From a virus: 24,276 nucleotides of DNA. Positions 1 to 6,595 of this stretch are shown in pieces; positions within the stretch are counted from its first letter, which is position 1; every line of letters starts with the position of its first letter. The stretch lies in the IMG/VR virus record IMGVR_UViG_3300030117_006115, positions 1-24,276 of that record; one strand, written 5' to 3'. The position numbers were made by a program, and so were the translations under genes. Under the pieces are notes generated by a model that worked only from the letters and a program-made list of their open reading frames with translations, made no database searches and had not been told where the DNA came from.

Positions 1-348
1 GTCATCGAAGAGACCGCGCATGACTTCTTGGCAACATCTAGAACCATCGGCCTCGAGCATAACGGGCGGCTTGATGCTCAGGTAGTTGAGAGCTGGGTTC
101 AGCCCTACCCCAGCGCCGATGACTACAAGGCAGCCATGGCAGGCGAGCCGCACAAGGCCAACCGTGTGCTGTTTGGAGACGATGTCGTCCATTCGGGCTC
201 TTGGATTCTCGGCGTGAAGCTCGAGCCCGAAGCGTGGGCGAAAGTGCAAGAGGAGGAGCTAAACGCGTTCTCAATCGGTGGATTCGGCCAGCGCGAAGAG
301 ATGACCGAAGACGAGATGCCAGAGGTGGAATTCATAGATGCTAAATAA
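1..348 (+). CDS. XkdF-like prohead serine protease, C-terminal part
   Basis: The 5' end lies outside the window. The frame is open from base 1 and stops at 348, leaving 115 residues. The visible part carries the pattern of the phage XkdF-type putative serine protease family: AHDFLATSRTIGLEHN near the left edge, then VVESWVQP, GSWILGVKL and LNAFSIGGFG. Proteins of this family lie just before scaffold and capsid genes and are thought to mature the prohead by cleaving scaffold and capsid precursors. The order here (scaffold-like, decoration, capsid) fits that role. The tail of the protein is acidic. Which residues are catalytic cannot be judged because the N-terminal half is missing. The family assignment is from recalled motifs, not a search. 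Confidence 0.8.
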   Translation, partial: VIEETAHDFLATSRTIGLEHNGRLDAQVVESWVQPYPSADDYKAAMAGEPHKANRVLFGDDVVHSGSWILGVKLEPEAWAKVQEEELNAFSIGGFGQREEMTEDEMPEVEFIDAK

Positions 349-351
349 TGC

Positions 352-380
352 TTGACGATAATAAATAAAATAAAGATAAT
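352..380 (+). promoter_or_regulatory. Sigma70-type promoter ahead of the head genes
   Basis: TTGACG (352-357) and GATAAT (375-380) are separated by exactly 17 nt of almost pure A/T. This is a near-consensus -35/-10 pair in the gap between the protease and scaffold genes. The element GATAATAAA occurs twice here (357-365 and 375-383). The 13-mer starting at 356 recurs at 12050 with the same distance to a -10 hexamer. Confidence 0.65.
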
Positions 381-390
381 AAACCCACAG

Positions 391-421
391 CCGAGACCAG
401 GCTGACCAGCCCGAGACCAGG
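391..421. repeat. Two 11-bp direct repeats in the scaffold leader
   Basis: CCGAGACCAGG occurs at 391-401 and 411-421, a period of exactly 20 bp. The bases between contain a small hairpin (GGCT 400-403 with AGCC 408-411, loop GACC). The repeats start about 10 nt after the predicted -10 box, so they would sit at the 5' end of the mRNA. They could be an operator or an RNA element; function is unknown. Confidence 0.5.
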
Positions 422-454
422 GCGCCATTCCAAAAAATCGAAATGAGGTGCGCA

Positions 455-1414
455 ATGACGAAGCGCCGCATCACCTCGCTTAAAGACGTGAAGACCCTCG
501 AGGTCTCACTGGTTGAGCGCGGTGCCAATTTGAAACGACGCTTTCCGGTGATGAAGGCAAGAGGTGACCAGATGGATGAAGTCTTGGTTGAAGTGCTCAA
601 GGCTGAAGGCTCAAGTGAAGCCGTGGATAAGCTCGAGAGCATTTTAAAGATGGAGCATATGCCAGCAGATGCCAAAGCGGCAATCATGGCAGCGATGAAA
701 CTGCTTGAAGCATATTCGGACATGATGCCAGTTGGCGAGGCGCTCAGCGCGCTCGGCAGGGCTTCGGGTGCCAAAGGTATGCACGAAGACAAGAAAGAAA
801 AAGCCGAGCACGAAGACAAAAAGGAAAAGGGCGGCCACGAAGAGGACGAAAAAGAGAAGGCCATGGAAGAAGTGGAGAAGCCTTATCATAAAGAGAAGAA
901 AGAGGATGATGACCTCAAGAAATCTCTGGAGACTCTGCCCCCTGCTGCTCGCCAAGCTATCGACGCCATCTGGAAGGCCAAGGAAGAGCTGACGGAAAAG
1001 AGCGAGAAGCTCGAGAAGCAGTTAGGCGAGGAGATCGCCAAGCGTGCGCGGCGTGAGTATCTCGCCAAGGCAGAACAGACGCTTTGCAACATTCCAGGCC
1101 ATAGCCTTGATGAGGTGGTGGACTTGATGATTGCAGTGAAGGCGACTGATAGCGGCCTAGGTGAGCGCGTAGAGAAAGCCCTCGAGGCTTCCAGCGCAGC
1201 GCTCCAGGGCGGTGCTCTGCTTGTTGAGGCTGGGCGCTCAGTGCCGGATATGTCCGGCGGTGACCCATGGGCCAAGATTCAGCGAATCGCAAAATCGGAA
1301 GTCGAGAAGTCGGGGGGCTCCCTCAGCATGCCGCAGGCGATTGCAAAAACAATTCAAACAAACCCAGCGCTCTATCAGGCTTACAACCAAGAGCGTCAAA
1401 ACGGAGGGCGCTGA
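455..1414 (+). CDS. Putative capsid scaffold protein
   Basis: A 319-residue, very charged, mostly helical protein between the protease and the decoration/capsid genes, the usual place for a phage scaffold. The N-terminus (ITSLKDVKTLEVSLVERGAN) resembles segments seen in phage protease/scaffold regions. Residues about 107-155 are a run of Lys, Glu, Asp and His with repeated HEDKKEK units. Residues about 170-210 are predicted coiled coil (KEELTEKSEKLEKQLGEEI). The C-terminus (SMPQAIAKTIQTNPALYQAY) resembles the end of many phage scaffolds. The start at 455 is preferred over the in-frame ATG at 443 because GAGGTG (445-450) sits at proper distance only for 455. Scaffold function is inferred from position and composition. 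Confidence 0.65.
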   Translation: MTKRRITSLKDVKTLEVSLVERGANLKRRFPVMKARGDQMDEVLVEVLKAEGSSEAVDKLESILKMEHMPADAKAAIMAAMKLLEAYSDMMPVGEALSALGRASGAKGMHEDKKEKAEHEDKKEKGGHEEDEKEKAMEEVEKPYHKEKKEDDDLKKSLETLPPAARQAIDAIWKAKEELTEKSEKLEKQLGEEIAKRARREYLAKAEQTLCNIPGHSLDEVVDLMIAVKATDSGLGERVEKALEASSAALQGGALLVEAGRSVPDMSGGDPWAKIQRIAKSEVEKSGGSLSMPQAIAKTIQTNPALYQAYNQERQNGGR

Positions 1415-1416
1415 TT

Positions 1417-1791
1417 ATGGCGTTTGAACAAAGCAAACTGACCATCACGCTCGAGGCGGGCGCTGACTTGTCAGCCAAGCAATATTATTTCGTAGCGGTC
1501 GATACCAACGGTAAGGCGGTTTTAACCGGCGACGATGGAAACCCCATCGGCGTTCTGCAAAACAAGCCAACCGCAGGCCAAGCGGCGAGCGTGTGCGTCT
1601 ACGGCGTGACCAAGCTCTATATTGGCACAGAGTCGGGCTTAGGCGCGGGCTACAACGTCGGGTGTGACTCGAACTCAGCGGGCAAGGTTTCCGATACCGG
1701 GTCTTTCCGCATGGGTGTTGCGCTCGAAGATCCAACCGCTGATGGGGATATCGTTTCCATCCTTCTCCAGAAAAACGGCAAGCAGGCGTAA
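1417..1791 (+). CDS. Capsid decoration protein, DUF2190-like
   Basis: A 124-residue small beta-rich protein directly before the capsid gene. It resembles phage capsid cement/decoration proteins of the DUF2190 type: an opening beta segment (KLTITLEAGADLSAKQYYFV), then NPIGVLQNKPTAGQAASVCV and a C-terminal MGVALEDPTADGDIVSILL. Such proteins bind the outside of the mature head and stabilise it. The chosen start ATG 1417 follows a strong ribosome-binding site (ACGGAGGG, 1401-1408). The frame is open further upstream to 1267, but that part overlaps the scaffold gene. The gene starts 2 nt after the scaffold stop. Confidence 0.75.
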   Translation: MAFEQSKLTITLEAGADLSAKQYYFVAVDTNGKAVLTGDDGNPIGVLQNKPTAGQAASVCVYGVTKLYIGTESGLGAGYNVGCDSNSAGKVSDTGSFRMGVALEDPTADGDIVSILLQKNGKQA

Positions 1792-1801
1792 GGAGTAAAC
1801 G

Positions 1802-2752
1802 ATGCCTATTACTACTTCAGAAGTTCATGTTGACCAAGCTTTGACCAACATTAGTTTGGCGTACGCGCAAGAGCAGACGGCTTTTATCGCTGATAAGATT
1901 TTTGGCCGTGTGAGCGTCGACAAGCTTTCTAATAAATTCCATGTATTCTCAAAATCGGACTACCTAAGAGGTGTTGCCGAGATGAGAGCCCCAGGCTCGC
2001 CAACGGCTGGTGCTAACTTTACGCTAAGTCAGCAAACCTACTCTTGCGACCAGTTCGGCGTCCATATGGACGTTGACGATTTGGTTCAAGCTAACTCAGA
2101 TGCAGGTGTCAACATTCTTACGAGTGCAGCAACCTATGTCACTGAAAAGCTTCTCCAGAAGCGGGACCAAGAGTTTGCGGCGGCGGCTTTCACCACCGGC
2201 ACATGGACCGGATCTTCTACGGGTACCGATATCGGCGTAGGCACAGGCATTGCGACTGCTTGGAGCGCTTCGGGTGGTACGCCAATCAAGGACATCCAGA
2301 CCCAACAAGATGCGGTCTATTCCAAGACTGGTCGCAAACCTAACGTTCTCGTTTTGGGACGCGACGTGTTTACATCGCTCCGTGATAGCGACGATATATT
2401 GGATAGGGTCAAATTCACTCAGCGGGGTGTTGTAACCACCGATCTACTCGCGGCGCTTTTTGACGTTGACGAAGTATTGGTTGCGGGCTCAATCGTTAAC
2501 ACGGCAAACGAAGGCGCGACTGCAAGCTTTAGCTATGTCTTCGACCCTGATGATGCTCTGTTGGTTTACCGTCCCCCGAATCCGGGTCTTATGACTCCGG
2601 CTGGTGGGTACATGTTTGAGTTTGAGCCAATCCGTGCGCTTCGGTATCGCATGGACCAGAATCACTCAGAGCGCATCGAGGCGGTTAGCACCTTTGACTT
2701 CAAGGTGACCGGCGCAGATCTCGGCGTGTTCTTCAATGAGTGCGTAGCATAA
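1802..2752 (+). CDS. Major capsid protein
   Basis: 316 residues. The N-terminus (VHVDQALTNISLAYAQ, then FIADKIFGRVSVDKLSNKF) and the following MRAPGSPTAGANFTL and DDLVQANSDAG segments match a widespread family of HK97-fold phage capsid proteins with Ala/Pro-rich early regions. The middle segment (VLVLGRDVFTSLRDSDDILDRVKF) and the end (FEPIRALRYRMDQNHSERIEAVSTFDFKV) are also typical. It forms the icosahedral shell, probably on the scaffold encoded just upstream and under the cement protein. It starts after AAGGAG (1790-1795). The length fits a subunit without a large cleaved delta domain, consistent with a separate scaffold gene. Its stop codon overlaps the next start (TAATG). Confidence 0.85.
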   Translation: MPITTSEVHVDQALTNISLAYAQEQTAFIADKIFGRVSVDKLSNKFHVFSKSDYLRGVAEMRAPGSPTAGANFTLSQQTYSCDQFGVHMDVDDLVQANSDAGVNILTSAATYVTEKLLQKRDQEFAAAAFTTGTWTGSSTGTDIGVGTGIATAWSASGGTPIKDIQTQQDAVYSKTGRKPNVLVLGRDVFTSLRDSDDILDRVKFTQRGVVTTDLLAALFDVDEVLVAGSIVNTANEGATASFSYVFDPDDALLVYRPPNPGLMTPAGGYMFEFEPIRALRYRMDQNHSERIEAVSTFDFKVTGADLGVFFNECVA

Positions 2753-2949
2753 TGATTTTCCCCACGCGGGATATCACGACCAACGAGGGCAAGGTAGCGG
2801 CATGGACGCCGCTACCTGACGCCCAAAGTTGGCCGGCGTTTCGGCGAATGATTGCATCGGGTACGCTTGTAGAGGTGCCCGACCATTTGCTAGCCGCTGA
2901 CCTAAAGCCAAAGCGCAAACGCGGGAGACCTCGCAAAAGGGTTGAGTAA
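2752..2949 (+). CDS. Small basic-tailed head protein, unknown
   Basis: 65 residues, translationally coupled to the capsid gene by a TAATG overlap and to the next gene by another. The C-terminal third is strongly basic, and KRKRGRPRKR (about residues 54-63) contains an RGRP core like an AT-hook minor-groove binding motif. The N-terminal part (WTPLPDAQSWPAFRRMIASG) shows no recognised domain. Small proteins of this type often lie between capsid and connector genes. Contact with packaged DNA or capsid is a guess from the basic tail. A similar Lys/Pro-rich tail occurs in the small gene at 4437. Confidence 0.6.
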   Translation: MIFPTRDITTNEGKVAAWTPLPDAQSWPAFRRMIASGTLVEVPDHLLAADLKPKRKRGRPRKRVE

Positions 2950-3353
2950 TGAGCTGGTCATATTCGGACAGTCTAAGCACAGACCGGGACCGGCTCCGAT
3001 TTCGAATCGGCGATGTCGATACGAACGACCAACTCTTGAGCAACGAGACGCTGGACGCTCTGCTTACGACGCGGCCAGACCCGACACTTGCGGCCATTGA
3101 TGCCATTGAGGGCATTCTGGCTAAATTTGCTCGAGAGATTGACCGGGGATCCTTAGGTCTTGGCGGCTCCCGCTCGCAGAAGACCCAGTTTTACCGGGAC
3201 CTACTCAAAGAGCTCAGGGCCGAGGCTGCTCGAGGTGATACCGGGGCGTTTTTCGGCGGTGGCTCTGTGTCTGGAAAAGAGACAATCCAGGAAGACGAAG
3301 ACAAGCCATTGACCCCCTTTCGGCTCAATCAATTTGATAACCTGGATGATTGA
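2949..3353 (+). CDS. Head-tail connector (gp6-like adaptor)
   Basis: 134 residues. The opening STDRDRLRFRIGDVDTNDQLLSNETLDALL is characteristic of phage head-tail adaptor/head-completion proteins that plug the portal from below. It is followed by a helical segment (LAAIDAIEGILAKFAREIDR) and a flexible Gly/acidic C-terminus. It stands directly after the head genes and before the tail-completion genes, as expected. Start ATG 2949 overlaps the upstream stop by one base. Confidence 0.75.
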   Translation: MSWSYSDSLSTDRDRLRFRIGDVDTNDQLLSNETLDALLTTRPDPTLAAIDAIEGILAKFAREIDRGSLGLGGSRSQKTQFYRDLLKELRAEAARGDTGAFFGGGSVSGKETIQEDEDKPLTPFRLNQFDNLDD

Positions 3354-3355
3354 CG

Positions 3356-3973
3356 ATGGCCGAGCCCTTCAAAGTCGAGGCTGATGATTCAATCAGAGAA
3401 TTTGCCCGCAAGTTTTCCAGCGAGCTAGGCCCGGCGCTTACCATGGGGATGCTGCGAGCAGCTCAACAGGTTCAAGGCTCGGTCAATGAGGTGGTGGGCT
3501 TGCGGCTCAACAAGTACGGCAGAGCCAAGGGCAGACTGGCCAATAGTTTCACCCCAGGTCCGCTCAAAACATCGGCCAATAAATTTGTTATTGATGTTAC
3601 ATCAACCGTACCTTACTCGCTGATTCACCACTATGGCGGAGTGATTAGACCGCGCAGGGTCAAAGCTTTGGCGGTGCCGAATTACAGTTACAGCCCCATC
3701 ATCCGAAACAATGCCGCGATTGCTCCGAGGGAGTTTGACCCCGGGCGAACTAAACTCAAGTTCTTTCCACCAGTGAGCACGGCCCCAGGCAGATTGCGCG
3801 GCTATCTTGTAGACAAAAACAGCGGCGAGCTTGCTTATACCTTGATGGCCTTCGTTAAAATTAAGCCGACAAATTACCTGGGAGAGGCAGTAGAGCTCGC
3901 GCTTCCAAATATCAAAGACGAAATTGAAAGCGTGATGAAGGCGGCCAAAGAGGCAGCGGCGAGGGCTACCTGA
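3356..3973 (+). CDS. Head-tail joining / tail-completion protein (HK97 gp10-like)
   Basis: 205 residues from ATG 3356. A TTG three codons... two codons upstream at 3350 is in frame but less likely. The conserved segment is YSLIHHYGGVIRPRRVKALAVP (central), a pattern shared by phage virion-morphogenesis and HK97-gp10-like neck proteins, where a His-Tyr-Gly-Gly turn precedes a beta hairpin. The N-terminal helix (IREFARKFSSELGPALTMGM) and the segment GRLANSFTPG also fit. Position between connector and tail-terminator genes supports a role in joining head and tail. The stop overlaps the next start (TGATG). The family assignment is by recalled motif. Confidence 0.65.
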   Translation: MAEPFKVEADDSIREFARKFSSELGPALTMGMLRAAQQVQGSVNEVVGLRLNKYGRAKGRLANSFTPGPLKTSANKFVIDVTSTVPYSLIHHYGGVIRPRRVKALAVPNYSYSPIIRNNAAIAPREFDPGRTKLKFFPPVSTAPGRLRGYLVDKNSGELAYTLMAFVKIKPTNYLGEAVELALPNIKDEIESVMKAAKEAAARAT

Positions 3974-4428
3974 TGGGGACACCAGCACGCAAACTCATCT
4001 TGGATAATCTCCAGACAACCTTTGAGGGGGTTACCACCGGCAACGGGTTTAAGACCTCGGTTGATACGGTGCAGGCTTTGGCCCGGGGATACTTCGACGT
4101 AAAGAGCGGGGAGCGGCCTTTCATCGGATACGTGCCCGGGGTTGAGACGGTGCAGCACCAGCCCGGTGGCAATATTTATTGCAGCATGGCGGTTTCGGTG
4201 ATTGGCCATGTCTCGGGCACTACGCTTGCAGACCGACAGACCAAGCTAAACAATCTGGTAGACGATTTGATTGCAGCTCTTAACACGGACACAACTCGAG
4301 GCAGCAACGCAATCAGCACAACTATTTCTCAATATGAAACAGACGAGGGCGACCCAGACGCGCACGGGGATGGTTCAGTGTTAATGCAGGTGCAGATCAA
4401 GTATCTGCGCAGCACGGCATCAAGTTAG
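3973..4428 (+). CDS. Tail terminator / tail-completion protein
   Basis: 151 residues, coupled to the previous gene by TGATG. The layout is typical of phage tail-terminator proteins: an N-terminal helix (ARKLILDNLQTTFEG), a central segment with PFIGYVPGVE, then the helix LADRQTKLNNLVDDLIAAL and a closing strand VLMQVQIKYLRSTASS. These proteins cap the tail tube and provide the docking surface for the head. Gene order (connector, joining protein, this gene, tail tube) is canonical. Confidence 0.7.
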   Translation: MGTPARKLILDNLQTTFEGVTTGNGFKTSVDTVQALARGYFDVKSGERPFIGYVPGVETVQHQPGGNIYCSMAVSVIGHVSGTTLADRQTKLNNLVDDLIAALNTDTTRGSNAISTTISQYETDEGDPDAHGDGSVLMQVQIKYLRSTASS

Positions 4429-4436
4429 GGGATAAC

Positions 4437-4622
4437 ATGCGAATCAGGCTAATCAGCGAAACACCTATCAGGATTGACGACAAGCCCATTCAACCGGGCG
4501 ACGTGGTAGAGTTTCCCTCAGAGATTGCAAAAGCATTGATTGACGGTGGGCGCTTTGAGACAGCGGAGCCGAAGCCGAAGCGCAAAAAGAAACAAGACGA
4601 AACACAAAGCGAGGAGAGCTGA
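4437..4622 (+). CDS. Small basic-tailed tail protein, unknown
   Basis: 61 residues. The first 35 residues (IDDKPIQPGDVVEFPSEIAKALI) look like a small beta-barrel-like fold with PGD and a helix, as in several short phage proteins near tail-tube genes. The rest is a Lys-rich and acidic tail (EPKPKRKKKQDETQ). The ribosome-binding site GGGGAT precedes the ATG at 4437. No function is assigned. Its tail composition echoes the 65-aa protein at 2752. Confidence 0.6.
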   Translation: MRIRLISETPIRIDDKPIQPGDVVEFPSEIAKALIDGGRFETAEPKPKRKKKQDETQSEES

Positions 4623-4625
4623 CTC

Positions 4626-5807
4626 ATGGGAGCATCAACAGATCACGCATTAGGCCGCAATCTAAAATTTTTCTGCAAGAAAGAAAGCGCAGCGGGTGGG
4701 GCATATGGCACAGCGTCGCAAGAGGCTTTGGCCGGCGGTGACGCCGCTAAGGTGCTTGCATCATCCATCGAGTTTACCGTAACACGTAGCGACCGCATGG
4801 ATTCTCGAGCGAGCCGCTCAGTGCTCGAGCGCATCACGGGCAAGCAAGAGGTAAGCTTTAGTTGTGAAAGCTATCTTCTGCCAGCGGGTAGCACGACGGC
4901 CCCCGACATTGACCCGCTGATCGAGGCGGCGATGGGTGGCACGTTTGGCGCGAGTACATCCAACACGTACAAGCTCAGCGACACCAACGCTCTGCCAACT
5001 TGCAGAATCGCCCGCACAGCGAACGGCGTATTCCGAGAGGACCTCTTTGGTGCATACGTCGAAGAGATGAGCATCTCGGCCAGTGGTGGTGAAGAGCCTC
5101 GGATGAGTTTTAGCGGTGGAGCTTTTAACTACGCGCTGACTGGCACAGGCACAAGCCACGGGTCCTCATCCGTGACTAGCACATCGGTCCCGCTCGTGAC
5201 AGGCGACGGTGTAAATTTCATGGTTGGCTCTTGCATTGATATTAATGGAGACTCGGCTATTGTCACGGCGAAAGCCGCAGCCGATACATTGACCGTCACC
5301 AGTGGAACGTACTCCAACAACGAAGCAATCACACCAGATACCTATACAGAGTCAACAGCGGCAACTAGCCCCGTCAACGGCATTAGCGGCAGCCTTACAC
5401 TTAACAGTGTAACACTGCCGATTACCGCCTTTGACATGACCTTGACGAACAACATCAAGCCGCTATCAGATGAAGCTTTTGAAAAAGGGACCAGTGATTT
5501 TGTGGCGGGTATACGATCGGTCACTGGCACCGTGACGGTCAGAGCACGAAAGGACTTTATCAAATCGCTAGCCCAAAGATACGTACAGCTCACGGCATCC
5601 GGTGACCCAACATTCTCGAGCGTGCCTATCGTGGTTACGCTTGGCGGGGTAGCGTCTAAAAAGGTAGTGATCACCATGTCAACTTGCGAGCTAGACTTCG
5701 GAGCCATTGACGTACCGGAGGCAGAAGAAGCAATTTTAAACATTCCGTTCACATCGCTGGGCAATAGCGGCGGGGATGAGCTGACGCTTGCTTGGAACCA
5801 GTCGTGA
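4626..5807 (+). CDS. Major tail tube protein
   Basis: 393 residues. The start (GASTDHALGRNLKFFCKKE) and the SIEFTVTRSDRMDSRASRSV and KQEVSFSCESYLLPAGSTTAPDIDPLIEAAMGG regions resemble phage tail-tube proteins that tile the tail. The C-terminal part (FVAGIRSVTGTVTVRARKDFI to LNIPFTSLG) also fits a tube fold. The middle, residues about 180-245, is Thr/Ser-rich (VTGDGVNFMVGSCIDINGDS onward) and looks like an inserted beta domain that could decorate the tube surface. The length is above that of a minimal tube subunit (about 200), consistent with that insertion. It lies between the tail terminator and the frameshifting chaperone. Confidence 0.75.
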   Translation: MGASTDHALGRNLKFFCKKESAAGGAYGTASQEALAGGDAAKVLASSIEFTVTRSDRMDSRASRSVLERITGKQEVSFSCESYLLPAGSTTAPDIDPLIEAAMGGTFGASTSNTYKLSDTNALPTCRIARTANGVFREDLFGAYVEEMSISASGGEEPRMSFSGGAFNYALTGTGTSHGSSSVTSTSVPLVTGDGVNFMVGSCIDINGDSAIVTAKAAADTLTVTSGTYSNNEAITPDTYTESTAATSPVNGISGSLTLNSVTLPITAFDMTLTNNIKPLSDEAFEKGTSDFVAGIRSVTGTVTVRARKDFIKSLAQRYVQLTASGDPTFSSVPIVVTLGGVASKKVVITMSTCELDFGAIDVPEAEEAILNIPFTSLGNSGGDELTLAWNQS

Positions 5808-5831
5808 TATCAAAACTAAAAAGGGAAAAAC

Positions 5832-6191
5832 ATGGAAGCAAGAGAAGAGGATTTGCGTGAGTACGTCCCAGAGTGGAACGGCAACCGAGACAAGCCAGAG
5901 GCTGAACAGATGAGCGTAGAGCTCGCACCGATGACCGGCGGCGAGCTTAGGGCAGCGCAAAGGGCAGCGCTCGGCAGAGATGGCAAGGTGAGCCTTAAGA
6001 GCGCAGAGGCGGCCATTGAGCGCATCATTAAAGCTCGAGTGGTTCGGCTCCATCAATGCGAGGATATTCTGGGGCAGCCTATCGAGACTGGGGAGGCATT
6101 GTGGGAACGCGCAGAGCAGAGCCTTATAGATGAGTGCTATGCGGCGCTCACGGAAGTTTCTACGCTCTCGGAGGGGATGCGAAAAAAATAG
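5832..6191 (+). CDS. Tail assembly chaperone, short product (G-like)
   Basis: 119 residues, starting after AAGGG (5820-5824). Acidic and mostly helical (MTGGELRAAQRAALG, then SAEAAIERIIKARVVRL). It lies between tail tube and tape measure, where tail-assembly chaperones are nearly always found. It ends with a stop at 6189-6191 directly after seven A bases, which form a -1 slippery site giving the longer product. In lambda the G and GT proteins from this arrangement bind the tape measure and recruit tube subunits and are absent from the virion; the same role is inferred here. Confidence 0.75.
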   Translation: MEAREEDLREYVPEWNGNRDKPEAEQMSVELAPMTGGELRAAQRAALGRDGKVSLKSAEAAIERIIKARVVRLHQCEDILGQPIETGEALWERAEQSLIDECYAALTEVSTLSEGMRKK

Positions 6192-6595
6192 AGCTGGCTG
6201 CTCGGTTTTTCTCGAGCGGCCATAAGGCTTTAGGTTGGGGGTGCTCAAAGTGCAAAGGCCCAGAGGCAGCGGATGGGGATGAGTTCAGGGATGCGCGAAA
6301 TTGTGACGAAGAAAAGAGCGCCAATCTGGCCTTTGAGTTTGCCCCCAGCCTTCGGCGTTGCCCGTGGTCTGAGCTTGATGGGCACTCTATTCTGCACGTT
6401 AAGTGGTTTAGTGATTGGCGGGACTATCGCATACTTCCTTACGGTGGCAGGCGGTTAGATGAGGAGCCTGCTTTCGTTTATGAGGCGATTGATTTGGTGG
6501 CGCAGACGATCAAGCAGGTGGAACTAGAGAGGGCGAAAAAGCAGAAGGCAGAGATGGAGCGGCAAGCAAAGAGGGCAAGAAATGGCAGACGTTGA
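5832..6595 (+). CDS. Tail assembly chaperone, -1 frameshift product (GT-like)
   Basis: A ribosomal slip of one base back at A AAA AAA (6182-6188) joins the 119-residue upstream frame to a second frame continuing at 6188 (ATA GAG CTG) and ending at 6595, giving about 254 residues. The extension contains Cys residues in the pattern C-x2-C (GWGCSKCKG), then NCDEE and RRCPWSEL, a possible zinc-binding set. A segment WFSDWRDYRILPYGG and a closing charged helix (LVAQTIKQVELERAKKQKAE) follow. No start codon with a good ribosome site opens the second frame independently; the ATG at 6134 has none. Its end overlaps the tape measure start by 14 nt, which is usual. Confidence 0.7.
6182..6222 (+). promoter_or_regulatory. 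Programmed -1 frameshift signal
   Basis: The slippery heptamer A AAA AAA (6182-6188) is in the correct phase (CGA AAA AAA TAG). Six bases later a stem begins: 6195-6204 pairs with 6213-6222 over 10 bp including one G-U, with an 8-nt loop (6205-6212). Heptamer, 6-nt spacer and stable stem are the classical elements of -1 frameshifting in phage tail genes. Confidence 0.75.

Noticed and set aside
271-864. Ser/Phe-rich 197-codon frame on the - strand
   Set aside because: It is the complement of the charged Lys/Glu-rich scaffold gene, has no ribosome site and lies inside a continuous + strand operon.
6134-6595. Independent 153-aa gene starting at ATG 6134
   Set aside because: The ATG lacks a ribosome site and the first 18 residues lie under the upstream chaperone frame; the -1 frameshift explains the frame better.
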